Shown here: positions 22,390-38,489 of the stretch, one piece after another
How the letters are laid out: the number at the start of each line of letters is the position of its first letter
How positions within the stretch are numbered: position 1 is the first letter of the stretch
Origin: Utricularia gibba
Taxonomy: Eukaryota; Streptophyta; Magnoliopsida; Lamiales; Lentibulariaceae
Assembly: GCA_002189035.1 (NCBI GenBank)
Contig: CM007989.1
Location: 6,181,501 to 6,245,500, forward strand
Direction: 5' to 3'
DNA length: 64,000 nucleotides
Program-made: the position numbers and the translations under genes
Notes under the pieces: model-generated
Databases searched by the model: none
What the model saw: the letters and a program-made list of their open reading frames with translations, nothing else
Told to the model about the DNA's origin: nothing

Positions 22390-25300
22390 CTTTGTACCTT
22401 GTTTCAAGATGACATCTTCTGATGTTCTTTGCACCTTGTTTTGCCCTTTCCCCACTCGTGGCAAACCTTCTTGTTGGCTACAATGATTTATCTTGATTGA
22501 AGGCTATTTATATCTCTATGGGTGGTCAAAATCTGCCTAATCATCATATCGGCTTCAAGAAATTGGTATCGTCGTCTGCTAAGCCGACTAAGGTTGCTAC
22601 CACTTGACGAAGTGTATCGCATGGTGCTCGATTTTGAGCATCGACATTGACTTTCGAATCCGGATGAATGTTCATCATCTTTTCTCACAAGAACTGATTT
22701 CGTCACCTCCAATTCTAATAACACTTTGGATAAGGCCTTTGTGTCGAACATGGCCTAGGAGGCTCTTCAAGTGGGAGAAAGCGGCCAAGATGTGCTTGTT
22801 GTCATTGACTTGGGCATCCAATTGAAAACTGTTGCAAGCTTCATGAGAAGCCTAATGATGCTGGTGGTAAAAGACAATATGCAAATATGGCCGAGACTTT
22901 TGACATTCCAATATTTGGATTAGAGGGTGGTGGCCCTTTAAACTCTCTTCCTCAAGATTTCATTCAACTCTCAACAACAATCCTCTACAACTAAGACTGC
23001 AAATGATGCCAAGGATGATGCTAATTTCACAGGTATGAGTATTTCTCTGACACCTATTAATACTACACATTGGATTTTCAATACAGGCACTACATCTCAC
23101 ATGTGTGAGGACAACACTCCTCTTACTAATATCGATATTTCTAAGGTCAACCAGAGTATTTCTTTGCAAAATAACTCTCGTCTAGGGATTACTGGCTCAG
23201 GAAATTTCCATCTTAAATCTAGTTTGATATTAGATAATGTGCTACAAATGCCTAGATTTATTTTCAACTTGATTTATGTTTTCCATCTTGCTGAGAAATA
23301 CAATTTGAGCGGTATTTTTTTATTTTGATTGCTGATTATTTCAGGGCCGACAAAGTAATAAAATTCTAGCAAATTGGAGATGTGTTAAATTGAATTTATC
23401 AGTTGAGGGATTAGACAAGTAGGGCACACGCCTCTACTATTTTTTCAAATTTTAGTGCTAATTTTGCAAAGAATAATGTTGATTTTCATACTTGACATCT
23501 TCGATTAGGACTTACCTCTTTTCTTATTTTAAGGAATTTATCCATTTTGAATAATTATTTGATTCATGATGATTTTTTTCATATTTTTCGTCTATCGAAA
23601 CAAGAGCCTACCATTTAAGGCTAATCTCAAATGGGCCCAGAAACTATTTTAGTCCTTACATCTCTATCTTTGGGTGCCTTATCATATTTCATTCTCATGT
23701 GGCGATTGGTATTTCATAACCATTTTGGATAAGGTCACACGAGAAAGCCTAATCACATTGGAAAATTTTTAAAAATGGTGGAGGTTCAGTTTGATGCAAA
23801 ATTTAAGCGGATTAGGATGAACAATGGCACCAAAATTTTCAATCGTTCATGTGATTCCTTGTTTCAAGATCATAGTATTTTTTTATCATACTACTTGCAT
23901 TCACTCTCAATTGAAGAGTCGAAATGAAACACCGACAACACGTTGAGCTATCTCGCTTTATATTCTTTTAAGTGAATTTGACGAAGCATTTTTGGGGAGA
24001 TGCCTTCCTAGTTGCTACATATTAACCTCCCATTTGTGACTATTGGTCTCAAAACCCCATATGAGCTATTGTTTAATGAGGCCACGTATTGTTCTCATCT
24101 TTGTATTTTTTGGTGTCTTGCCTATGGAGTTGACACTAGCTCTAATGGTAATAAGCTTGTGCCTCGTTCGGCTCCATCAATGTTTATTAATTATACATCC
24201 ATAATTCCGAATTATCGTCTCATGGATCTTGCCATCAGGAAGGTTTACATTTCACATGATGTTTCATTTGATGAAACTTTTTTATGTTTCACACATCAGG
24301 AGGTTCTCAGAATTATTCGTTGCCTAATGACTTTGCTTCTCGCACACCATCTATTGTTTCTCAGTCCCAACGCATAACATCATCCTTTGATTCTTGATTG
24401 CTTCCATTCCCTACTACCAACTCGAATATCCCTACTACCAACTCGAATATCCCTACTATTTCTCCCTCTCTGGACACCGAAGTTCACACCTATGCTAATG
24501 ACCATAATGATTTCTCTATCTATGATGTAGAATCTGATGTTGCATTGATGTTGAATCTGCCTCCTCAGTAGCTTTCGTGCTGTTGCTATCTCCTGGAAAT
24601 CCTTGCCTATCGACTTGAGTTTGTTGGGAATTGATTTGATGGCTGATCATGCTGCCCTTGATACTCTGCATCAGCCTTCTCCTGATGCAAGTCATCGTGC
24701 CTTCATGACTCATGTTGATAATATTCACGAACTAGCGACATATGGTGAGGCTTCTCAAGATCCCAAGTGGGTTATTGCAATGAATGAAGAATTGGATGCT
24801 TTGCACCGGACTGACACTTGGAAGATTACAGATTTACCCAAGGGTAAGCGAGCCATCGATTGTCATTGAATCTTTAAGACTAAATTAAATCCTAATAGCT
24901 CTATCAATCGCTACAAAGCCCATCACTCAGGGCTTTAGCCAAATTCTGGAGTTGAATATAGTGATGTGTTTGCCTCAATAGCTAAGATCACTATAATTTG
25001 ACTCTTTATTGCCTTTGCCGCACAACGACTTTGCATTTGCATCAATTTGATATCAACAATGCTTTTCTTCATGGTTCTTTGAACATTAATGTGTATATGC
25101 ATTCGAAGGCTTAGTCTCCCAAGGTGTGTCATGTTTTGAAATCTCTCTATAGCTTTAAACAAGCTTCTCGTCATTGGTATCATGAGTTGAAGAATGATTT
25201 GGTATCCTTTTGGTTTTTACCTTATACTAATGATCCTTCTTTCTTCGTTCTAGATAATACTTGGGATATACTTTTTCTCCAAATTTATGTGTATGATATT

Positions 25301-26185
25301 CTTGTCATTGGCTCTTCTTCTCAGGCTATTCAAATGCACACTACTTTTCTAGATAATAAATTTTCGTTGAAAAACCTAAGGAAAGAAAAATACTTCCTTA
25401 GTCTAGAACTGTTTCCTTCTCAATAAGGTATTTTTTTTCAATCAATGAAAGTTTATTCTTGACATTATGAAGGATTTTGGTTTTGAATCCTCCAAAGCAA
25501 TTGCATCTCCCTTACCAATGAGCTTACGGTTGTTTGATGATACTTCCCCTATTCTACTTGATGTTGCTCCATATCATTATCTTATTGGTTGCTTACTGTA
25601 CTTGTGTCATACTTGACCTGATCTCACCTTTGCAACTCATCATCTCAATCAGTTTATGTAGCTTCCTCGACAAATGCACTGGAAGTTCGCGCTCCATGTC
25701 ATACATTATTTACATGGTACTTCGACCTGGATTAGATATGCACCTAAGCATGGTGTTTCTTTGAAAGTTTATTGTGATGCTGACTGGGCAGCTTGTCTAA
25801 TAACATGATGCTCGGTCATTGAGTATTGTATCTTCTTTGGTAGCTAACTTGTTTCCCGGAAGGTTAAGAAGCAGTTTGCTATGTCTCAATCATCAACAGA
25901 GGCTAAGTATCGGAGTATGGTTGCAGCCATTGTGGAGCTCAAATGATTGGTGACATTGCTCAAAGACTTTAGGTTCTCTATCGAGACATCTATCCAATTG
26001 TTATGTGATAACAAATCAGCTATCCACATAACTTGGAATCTTGTCTTTCATGAGACAACAAAACATTTGGATATTGATTGTCATATTATTCGAGAAAGTT
26101 TTGATACATGTTTTCTGATTCCACATCACGCCCCGTTTGAGATCCAATTAGCCAATATTTTTACCAAGGTATTAGTATTTTGTTG
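22390..26185 (+). mobile_element. Copia coding relic 1 (protease, integrase C-terminus, RT, RNase H)
   Basis: A decayed polyprotein in broken frames. The protease region is at 23,035-23,328 (WIFNTGTTSHM, where the catalytic DTG has become NTG). Integrase traces run from 23,600, with its C-terminal part at 24,012-24,290 (GLKTPYELLF, then ATYCSHLCIFWCLAY). RT is at about 24,760-25,420 (KWVIAMNEELDAL, DLPKGKRA, then YSDVFA). RNase H follows, with LLCDNKSAIHI near 25,998 and LANIFTKVL near 26,150. Gag is largely lost. Many stops make it non-functional. It is about 85% alike by eye to relic 2 where both survive. Confidence 0.85.
24409..24458 (+). repeat. 21-bp in-frame tandem repeat in copia relic 1
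   Basis: CCCTACTACCAACTCGAATA plus T occurs twice and starts a third time. Each unit is seven codons (PTTNSNI) in the flexible linker between integrase and RT. Relic 2 lacks it. Confidence 0.85.
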
Positions 26186-26399
26186 ATTTAATATTGTACG
26201 TCACGATTGTAACCACCAAACGTAGAAAAAACCTATCTATATAAGCTAGTTTATTGATTCAGTTTTGAATAACAAAAACAGATTCTCTGAATTTCCTTTT
26301 CTCTTTCATCCTTCACTAGATTTCTCGTCGAAGTACCATTCGTACATGGTATGGTGAGCATGGAAATAACTTCCAATTGTAGGCATCTTCATCGCAAGA
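26186..26399 (+). other. Junction between the two copia relics
   Basis: It contains CTATATAAG (about 26,236), resembling an LTR TATA box, and ATGGTATGGTGAGC (about 26,347), which loosely resembles a PBS. It may be a decayed shared LTR plus leader, but it does not align clearly with either outer LTR. Confidence 0.35.
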
Positions 26400-29300
26400 A
26401 TGAATGAAATCAATATTGTCAAGACTCCTGCACCTTCCGGTGGTGGAAACTTCATTGATCGTTCTGATCCATTGATATTGAGTGGATTCAATCACTCTAA
26501 CATCGCCTTGGTAAATTCTCCGTTGACTACACTAAATTATTTTGAATGGTGACGAAACGTATGCTTAGCACTTGGTTCCAAGAATAAACTAGGATTTATC
26601 AATGGCGAAATTGCTTGTCCACTGCAAATAGATTCGATCTATAATCTTTGGATTCACAATGACTATATGATCATGTCATGATTATTGAATTCTATCTCTA
26701 AGAATTTGGTTTCTAGCTTTAATAATGCCTCTAGTTCACGTGACCTTTAGACTTCTCTACAGAATTACTATGATAGATTGAACCATAGTTTATTTTACTA
26801 GATTCAACATGACCTCTACCACTTGAAGCAAGTCAGTTTATCCATTGCTGAGTATTATACTAAACTCAGTGGTCTATGGACAGATTTAGAGATTGTTACA
26901 CCTGATATTCAGTGTCATAATTACTCTGCTCATGTCTCTACTACTAATGTGTTTGCTCCTATGAAACTGACTCAATTCCTACGCAGATTGAATGAAAAAT
27001 ATGAATCAATCAAGAATCAGATAATCGTGATGGATGGTCTTATAGTGGACAAGGCTTATTCCATTCTGTTTAGTGTGGAGCGAGAGAAACACACTACGTC
27101 CCATGGTTCTATCAGCATTTTCTCACATGCTACTATGAACACCACCATATGGAATGTGATAGTCTGATAGTCAAAGAGATGGTCATATTGTATGTCAGTT
27201 TTCTCACAACAATTCTTCCACGGGGAATGTGAAGAAATGAGATGGTCGTTACTATGATTATTGCAAGAAACAAGATCATAGTTGTGAAACATGTTTTATT
27301 CTGATTGGAAATTACCCTCTTGGTGGAAGAAGAAGAAATCATCCTCTAGCACTGGACAATTTCCTAGTAGTTCCTCCAAGGCTTGTCCTTTGAGCCATCC
27401 TCAACCATACTCCTATCAAATTACTCATTTCCTTGACTCCCCTATTGATTGCACTCTGCACTAGTAGCCTTTTCGTCAGAATCTACAATCCATTCCCTAT
27501 AGCAAGAACTTCATGCCTTGTAGTTTGAGTTTCGCAAGATGTGTCCCTCTGGTCAATCCACCCTTGGTTCTGTTTGTGGTTTATCACAATCGTACATCAA
27601 TATGAGCCAGATGCACTTTGCAGTTATACCTCCTATGGAGCTATCAATGCACAATCATGTATCTGATACCTTTATTTGCTAGCCATGGGAATGGATCATT
27701 GATTCAGGCACTACTACTCACATATGTTTCACTATGCACCACTATGAGCTATCATGCGAGTTTGGAGATGATGTTGTGTTCATGTCGAATGGCTTTTTAG
27801 CAAATGTAGTTCGTGTTGGCACCGTTATGCTGTTAGACGATTTGCACCTACGCAAGGCTCTCTATGTTGCTTTTTTTAAGTTCAACATGTTATATGTGCA
27901 TAAGTTGGTTTTTGATATAAGGGCCATTTTTCATTTTCTTGATAATGGTTAGATTATGCAGGACTAGGAATCTAGTAAGGTGCTAGCAATTGGTCTAATC
28001 TGTGATGACATTTAGATCTTGGATAGATCTAGGCTACCATATTTTATTGCAGCGTCCAAGGCTCTTGCACGACATGGTGTAGTCTCCTTGAGGGATCTCT
28101 TTAATGTCTTGTGGACAAACCTTTTCCTCTTTTGTAGATTTTTTTTGACCATTGACGACTCCTTCTTATAGCATTGTCGATTAGATCATATTTTTGAATT
28201 GAAAGCAATACATATGTATGTTCCTTGTGGTCATCAGTGGCATCACTGCGACATTTGAGAGTACGCTAAATTTCAGCACCCACCTTTCTCCTTCAGTAAC
28301 TTATTTGCCCCTCGGCTTTTCTCCTCCTCTGGACATCAAAGTTCACACCTCTACTGATGACCATAATGATTTCTCTGCCTCAAATGCAGAATCTGATGTT
28401 GCATCTGATGTTGAATCTACCCCCTCAGTAGCTTCCTTGCTGCTGATGTCTCCTAGAAATCCTCGTTGATCGATTTGGGTTCATTGGGAATCGGTTTGGA
28501 TGGCTGATTATGCTGCCGCTATTACTCTACATCAACCTTCTCATGATGCAAGTCATCATGCCTTTATGACTCATGTTGATAATATTCACGAACCAACAAC
28601 ATATGATGAGGCTTCTTAGGATCTCAAGTGAGTTATTGCAATAAATGAAGAATTGGATGTTTTACACTTGGGAGATTATAGATTTACCCAAGGGTAAGCA
28701 AGTCGTCAGTTGTCGTTGGATCTTCAAGACTAAATTAAATCATGATAGCTCTATCAATTGCTACAAAGCTTGTCTCGTTGCTCAGGCTTTTAGCCAAATT
28801 TTGGGAGTTGATTATAGTGATGTGTTTGCCCCAATAACTAAGATCATTATAGTTTGACTCTTTATTGACTTCGTTGTACAATGAGCTTGGTCTTTGCATC
28901 AACTTGATATGAATAATGTTTTTCTTCATGGTTCTTTAGGCATTGAGATCTATATGCGACTTCCACTAGATTATTCTGAGGCTCAGTCCTCCAAGGTGTG
29001 TCATCTTTTGAAATCTCTCTATGGCGTTAAATAGGCACCTCATCGTTGGCATCATGAGTTGAATAATGATTTGACATCCTTTGGGTTTTTATCTTGTACA
29101 AGTGATTCTTGTCTCTTTGCTCATGATAATACTGAGCATATATTTTTCTTCTAATTTATATTTATGATATTATTGTCACTAGCTCTTCTTCTCAGGCTAT
29201 TCATATGCTCACTATTTTTCTAGATAATAATTTTTTGTTGAAAAACTTGGGGGAAGAAAAATATTTCCTCGATATAGAACTATTTCGTTCTCAAAAAGAT

Positions 29301-30112
29301 ATTTTCATCAATCAACAAAAATTTATTCTTGACATTGTAAAGGATGTTGATCTCAAATACTCCAACGTAGTTGCATCTCCCTTACCAATGGACTTATGAT
29401 TGTTTGATGATACTTGTCCTATTCTACCTAATGCTGCTCCATATCATCATCTTGTTGGTCGTTTACTATACTTGTATCATACTAGACCTGATCTTGCCTT
29501 TGCAACTCATTATCTCAATCAATTTATGCAACTTTCTCGACAAATGCACTAGAAGGTTGCACTCCATGCCATATAGTATTTACATGGCACTTCCACCTTG
29601 GGATTAGATATGCACCTATGCATGGTGCTTCTTTGAAAATCTATTTTGATGTTGATTGGGCAACTTGTCCAATATCATGATACTCGATCACTATGTATTG
29701 TACCTTCTTTAGTGGCCAACTTGTTTCTTGGAAGCCTAAGAAGCAGTCTAGTGTGTCTCAATCATTTGTAGAGGTTGAGTATCAAAATATGGTTGTAGCC
29801 AATTTGGAACTCAAATGTTTGATGGCATTGCTCAAGGATTTTTTATTCTCTATGAAGACACCTATCCAATTGTTATGTGACAACAAATTAATTATCCACA
29901 TAACTTAGAATTGTGTTTTTCATGAAAGAATAAAACATTTGGATATTGATTGTCATGTTGTTCGAGAAAGTTTTGATAAATGTTTTCTGATTTCACATCA
30001 CATCCGGTCTAAGATCCAATTAACTGATATTTTTATCAAAGTGCTTCCACCTCATGAGTTCCTCACTCTCATAAGACATCTTCAATTGTTTGAATATCAA
30101 GATGATCCATGT
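26400..30112 (+). mobile_element. Copia coding relic 2 (gag, protease, RT, RNase H; no integrase)
   Basis: Gag starts at the ATG at 26,400 (MNEINIVKTPAPSGGG), with the gag domain legible at 26,540-27,170. Protease is near 27,690 (WIIDSGTTTH, catalytic D and S-G retained) and a pre-integrase piece near 28,170. The sequence then jumps at about 28,260 into the integrase-RT linker, so the integrase core is deleted. RT is at 28,640-29,400 (LPKGKQVVSCRWIFKTKLN) and RNase H runs to about 30,060. Stops and frameshifts throughout. Confidence 0.85.
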
Positions 30113-30119
30113 TGAGGGT

Positions 30120-30261
30120 ATATATTGGATACCATATTTAGTGACTTTTATGTTGGTAGATTAGCATTATTTACGTAGATATTTAAGTAGATACTTATGT
30201 ATATATATCAATTTCATGTAGTGTAAATACAACACAATTTTAGGAATCATAGAATTCTTCA
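30120..30261 (+). repeat. Right LTR of the copia block (about 142 bp)
   Basis: Partner of the LTR at 22,201-22,353. It is preceded by TTGAGGG (30,112-30,118), a shortened remnant of the usual copia polypurine tract. It ends GAATTCTTCA, about 170 bp before the MnmE start codon. Confidence 0.68.
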
Positions 30262-30434
30262 TCTTTGCTGTGGTGTGTGTGGACTACGGTAGACTTGAAG
30301 TTGCGGCACTTGGTCTTAGGCTTTTCCCTTTTCTAGGAAGTGATGTGAACCGGGGAAGTATGACGCGTTGAGCTCCAACTCGGCCTCCGGCGATCTCTAC
30401 TGCTGTGTTGGAGGAGACTTTTCGTGCTGCGGCG

Positions 30435-33381
30435 ATGGCCCTTGTGCCGCCGTTTTCGTATCTGCTTTCTCGTTCGCGGCACCTCCCTTTCATGAAGGAT
30501 TCATTTTTTTCACCCAGATTTCCGATTGCCCTTCGCAAAGGTTTCTCCCTTTTCTTCCGCAGTTCCTGCGTACCTGCTGACAGTCGTCGACAGTTTACTG
30601 CTGAAGCTGCTAAAGGTTGGGATTTTCCAGTGTATTTGAATTCATGTTTTAAATGCTTTATGAATTGCATAGGGTTTTCGGGAAGAAGTAAAGCGGATTA
30701 GGGCGAATCTAGTTGGGATTTTCTTGGTTTTTTGAACCTAGGTTAGCTTTGTCTTTCTAAAAAATGTTATGGGACTAATAACATGATGTTTGTATAATTG
30801 CTTTACACAGTAGAAACCAACTTGATCCTTAAGAAAGATGAAAGGTTTGGGAGTAGAGAAGAAACAAAGCAAGTTATGAGTTCCAGTACAATCGCTGCTA
30901 TTGTGACTTCAGTTGGTGGCCCGCCTGGTGCAGTTGGGATTGTACGTTTATCAGGTCCCTCTGCTGTGTTGATTGCACAGGGCGTTTTCCGGCCAATTTC
31001 TAGGAAGAGGAGAAACAAATCTGGCTGGTCTCCAATTAGCCATGTTGTCGAGTATGGTGTCGTCTTTGATTCTCAAGGCAATGCCATTGATGAGGTAATG
31101 CTTTTCCAACGCTTCTTTTCTATTTTACTTGTAACTCAGAAAAAACGTATCTATGGACGTAGATGAGCCCAGGAGTGCCATTTATAGTCAAGATTTTAAG
31201 ATGGTAATATGTTTGCTATCCATTTTGAAAAAAATAAAATCTCCAAGATTGAAACATAGAAGAAAATTAAGTGGCTGTTAAGGTTACCCTTATAAATATT
31301 ATCTAATGAAGGCTATCGTATATGTCGCTCTTGGTTACTGCTATAGAAGTGTTATATGTGGAAATGTTCATATTTGGAGTCACCTAAAGTGTTGCAGCGG
31401 GTTGGCTATGCCATTTTACTAGGTCTTGGCAGTTCCTATGTTGGCACCTAAGTCTTATACCCGAGAAGATGTTGTTGAGCTTCAGTGTCATGGAAGTGAA
31501 GTGTGCATGCGCCGGGTGTTACAGGCTTGTCTCGAAGCTGGTGCTAGACTTGCAGAACCAGGTTGCTAATTTCTAGTGTTGGATTGTAATTCAGTAATGA
31601 AATCAGCTTAGATACATCTTTATGTGGTGTGGTTCATATGGCCGACCTCCTCAGTGCTGGAAAAAAATCTATAACTTTGCTGTTGAAGTACATAATCAAT
31701 AGGGATTTTCAATGTTTTATTTTTTACATGAGCTTTCAAAGATAGTTTTTCTACTAATTTCTGGTTTCCACATCCTCCACGTTCTCTTTCTTGTAATGAT
31801 GTAGTTGTAGCATTTGGACGGCTTTCGTTGGAGTTTTAGTTGTCAAATTTTTGTCTCACAGGTGAATTTACTTTGAGAGCGTTTCTAAACGGACGCTTAG
31901 ATCTTTCCCAAGCCGAGAGTGTCGCAAGCCTGATATCATCAAAGTCCGCAAGCGCAGCTGATGCTGCATTGGCGGGAATTCAGGTTATCTTTCTGGCTCT
32001 CTATTCCAAGAAACTTTCCTGCGTCTGAATCATGCTTTGTGGAACATTTCATCACATTGCAGGGTGGCTTTTCTTCGATGGTTAAATCTTTAAGAGCTCG
32101 ATGCATTGAGTTACTCACGGAGATTGAAGCTCGTCTGGATTTTGATGATGAGATGCCACCTCTTGATGAAAAATCAGTTTCCAATATGATACGTGGGATG
32201 TTGGTAGAAGTTGACGATGCCTTAAGAACTGCCAATTACGACAAGCTTCTGCAGTCTGGATTGCAGGTAGAGCTCCAGTAATATGAACTTTTCTAGTCAT
32301 CCTCAAGCTGTAATTGAACTACGACGCTTCTTCTCTTCTTACTTGCTGTAGGTAGCAATTGTTGGGAGACCGAATGTGGGGAAATCAAGCCTTTTGAATG
32401 CATGGAGCAAGGCATGCTCCAGAATCCTTTCTCTATTTATCTGATACCCTGCTCTAAAATTTGGTTGAATATGTGTGGATTTAGCATGCAGAGTGAGAGA
32501 GCGATCGTCACCGATATTGCTGGCACAACTCGTGATGTTGTAGAAGCCAATGTAACTGTTTCCGGGATTCCGATCACTCTTCTCGACACAGCTGGTATTC
32601 GGGACACTGACGACACTGTCGAAAAGCTTGGTAACACAGATGCTGCATTTTAGTTTTGAGCTATGCGTTTCTTCAATACCCTGTTCTGAATCTGCTGCTG
32701 TAGGGGTGGAAAGGTCGGAAGCGGTTGCCTCAGGAGCTGATGTTATACTTTTGACAGTGAGTGGAGCTGAGGGATGGACTCCTGAGGACGATGAGCTTCT
32801 TGCGAGATTAAAAAGCAACAAGGTTTCTGTCAAACACTTTTGCTAGCCAAGTTTTTTGCACGATTAGCTCGTTGATGCAAGAACCGCAGGTTGCCGGATC
32901 TCCATCAGATGCTCCGATGATTCTCGTGGTGAACAAAATGGATCAAATCTCATCCTGCGAATGGCTGGAGAAAGTCTCGGAATCTTTCAGCAAGCATATT
33001 CTGACCTGTGCTGTGACAGGGGAAGGGATTTCCGATCTCGAATCCTCCTTGGTTGAGATCACGGGCCTCGATCATATCCGCTCCGGTGGGCGCAGATGGA
33101 CGGTCAATCAGGTAAGCATCGTTGCCGATGCAGCAGTTTTGGTTTGTGACAACGCCTACCTGAATGAGCTCGTTTGTGAGTTTCAGAGGCAGTTTGAGCA
33201 GCTTGTCCGAGCCAGGGAAGCGTTGGTGAGGCTGGAGTCATCCGTCCAGGAAGAGATGCCGATCGACTTCTGGACCATCGATCTTAGAGAGGCTGCTCTG
33301 GCCCTTGGCCGGATCACCGGCGACGATATCTCCGATGAAGTACTCTCCAATATCTTTGGCAAATTCTGCATTGGAAAATAG
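30435..33381 (+). CDS. MNME: Organellar tRNA modification GTPase MnmE/TrmE
   Basis: With MnmG, MnmE installs the carboxymethylaminomethyl group on U34 of organellar tRNAs. Ten exons: 30,435-30,615; 30,811-31,094; 31,423-31,561; 31,862-31,983; 32,063-32,266; 32,352-32,411; 32,492-32,630; 32,704-32,822; 32,890-33,111; 33,187-33,381. They give about 554 aa with phase kept throughout. The first ~60 residues (Arg/Ser-rich, few acids) look like an organelle transit peptide. Next come the TrmE N domain ([11 protein letters not shown]...[10 protein letters not shown]), the helical domain ([19 protein letters not shown]), and the G domain with [18 protein letters not shown] and NKMD. The protein ends FCIGK, carrying the catalytic Cys. 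Intron 6 is GC-AG. Intron 9 is 75 nt, a multiple of three without a stop. A copia LTR lies just upstream. Confidence 0.92.
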
Positions 33382-33941
33382 CGTATTTTCAAAATAATTA
33401 TTAGTTATATTAGTTATATTATTTAAAAATATTGATTGTTGAGTATTTTATAGAAAATTTTAGAATTTAATTTAGACAAAATACTGATTTATTTACTTGT
33501 AAATATTTTATATATAATATTATGAAGTTATTTACCAAGTAATTTTTTTAAAAAAATAATATTTCAGAATCTTTTAAAAAACATACTTTGATCAATTCTA
33601 ATTTTTATTTTAAATATTATATGCTTCTTTTTGAATTGCACTGAAATATCTCTCTCTCATTCAACTTTTGATTTTAAAAAAATTGCAATATGATTTATTA
33701 CAAACCATTGCAATTTGCATTCATCATGAGAATCCGTCTCTCTCATTGTATGACATTTTTCATTGTGTGCTAGGATTGAAAAACTATATAGTGATTTGTA
33801 TTTCAGGTTTATTGAGAAAGTCAGAATATTTTACATAAGAAAAATCATAATATCATAATAAGGTTATTCTTAAAATAAAACAAACAAACTATTATCTTCT
33901 TCTTCAAGATTATCTCCATCTACTCTAAATTCCTCATCATT
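33382..33941. other. MnmE 3' flank, AT-rich
   Basis: No gene seen; A/T runs and short repeats only. Confidence 0.5.
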
Positions 33942-34350
33942 ATGGATGCAACTTCATCTACACCTATCTCAAAGTTTGATGGATCAAACTATACTATTTG
34001 AGTTCTTCATATGAAAGCATATTTAGAAGCCACAATGTTGTAGTATGTTGTTGAAAATCATCCTCTTCTTATAGAGTTTGCTACATATATTACATTAGCT
34101 AAAAATTCATATGAATAACATTTAATTCAAAAAGAAATAATCAAATTATTATTATTTTTGGTCTTGATTGCACAATCACCTCTGGCGTAATGACCCAAAC
34201 CTAAAAACATATATGGAGAAAAATTATAGTTATAATTTGAATAAGATGATCTATTGAAAGAATTGAGGATAAAGAAAATAAAGCATACGTGAGTTCCTTA
34301 GAATGTTTCCAAATAAAAAATAAAGCAATGTATGAATTGATAAATGAAAA
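33942..34350 (+). mobile_element. Copia gag N-terminal fragment
   Basis: It reads MDATSSTPISKFDGSNYTI, a stop, then VLHMKAYLEATML. This is the start of a copia gag (x-FDGSNY-x-W-x-x-R/H-MKAYLEA) with the Trp codon turned into TAG. The frame degrades after about 130 codons, and no RT follows. Confidence 0.72.
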
Positions 34351-34492
34351 TTCTTAAGTCACGATAAGAATTAACACTTTAGTATAAAATAAATTTAAAA
34401 AGCTCTAATTCACATACAATACAAATAGAACATAAGATATACAATAAGTTTTGAGTTTCAACACAAAGAGTTAATACTTGTGATGTGAAATA

Positions 34493-34693
34493 GGTGGTTT
34501 CATATTTTATTTCCATGAGAAATAGACAAAATAATGTATGATTTAGAGGAATAAATAACTCAAATTCAACTTTTGATTTCTATTGATGCTGTGTTTTTTT
34601 TTTTTTTTTGGGTGGTTTTATATTTTATTTCAAGGAGAAAAAGATAAAACAATGTATGGTTTTGAGGAATAGATAACTCGAATTCAACGTTTG
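34493..34693. repeat. Two diverged direct copies of an 83-bp block
   Basis: 34,493-34,575 and 34,611-34,693 share GGTGGTTT-ATATTTTATTTC, then AAAA-AATGTATG-TTT, GAGGAATA-ATAACTC and AATTCAAC-TTTG. They are separated by about 35 bp containing a long T run. Noncoding. Confidence 0.7.
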
Positions 34694-35468
34694 TTTGTAT
34701 GTAGGCAAAATTTGAAATAACCCAATTTTGATTTAGTTGGATATCAATGTGTGAAGAATTTCAGTGAATTTGGTTGAGTATGATATGGAGAAATTGTGAA
34801 ATGAGTATTGAGATTTTGTATGAGTGATATGGAAGAAAATATGGTATAAAATGTTTTTGCTCACTATTTCATATTACAAATTGGTCTATATTTATATATT
34901 TGGATTGTATATATTGCATATGACTCTACTTCACTGCACTTCTTCATGCATATTACCAAACTTTGATAGATTAAATATAACAAACAATAGAAATCAGTTA
35001 TGTTATTACAGATTAAATGCACAATTTTTACCAAATAGTTAGAATTAGTATTTCCATTAAGGCAAACATGAGGGATTTTTTTATGTAAGTCCCGTTACTA
35101 TTTTGCATTTTGAAGAAAAGGTAGGTATTTTGGAGAACAGATCATTATAAAAGTGCAAAAGTTACAAAAGTTAGCACTTTACACCAAATCACCATTAAAA
35201 TAATTAAATAACCAAAATACTTTTTTCATAATAAATTTGAAATTTGGCATTTCACTGAAAAATAAACACTAAATATTAAATTCTAAGATATATTTACAAG
35301 TTTGGTACGGGGGTTCGTTTTCGGCGATCATTTGCAAATCCGCTGGATCTTGGCCATCTCACTGCTCAACTCCCGACTCTCCAAGGCGGCAAACTTGTTG
35401 TTTAGAATCTGTTAAATCTGTAAATTCCCTGGCGTAGAGGCACCAGAAAAACCGCTTTTTGTTAGGAG
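34694..35468. other. Spacer and promoter side of COLD1
   Basis: No coding signal. The last ~150 bp become richer in GC, as expected for the leader of the gene that starts at 35,469. I see no clear TATA box. Confidence 0.4.

Positions 35469-38489
<3,021 letters not shown>

Noticed and set aside
30284-30670. 128-codon minus-strand frame
   Set aside because: Overlaps the MnmE transit-peptide exon in antisense. Basic, low-complexity, no domain.
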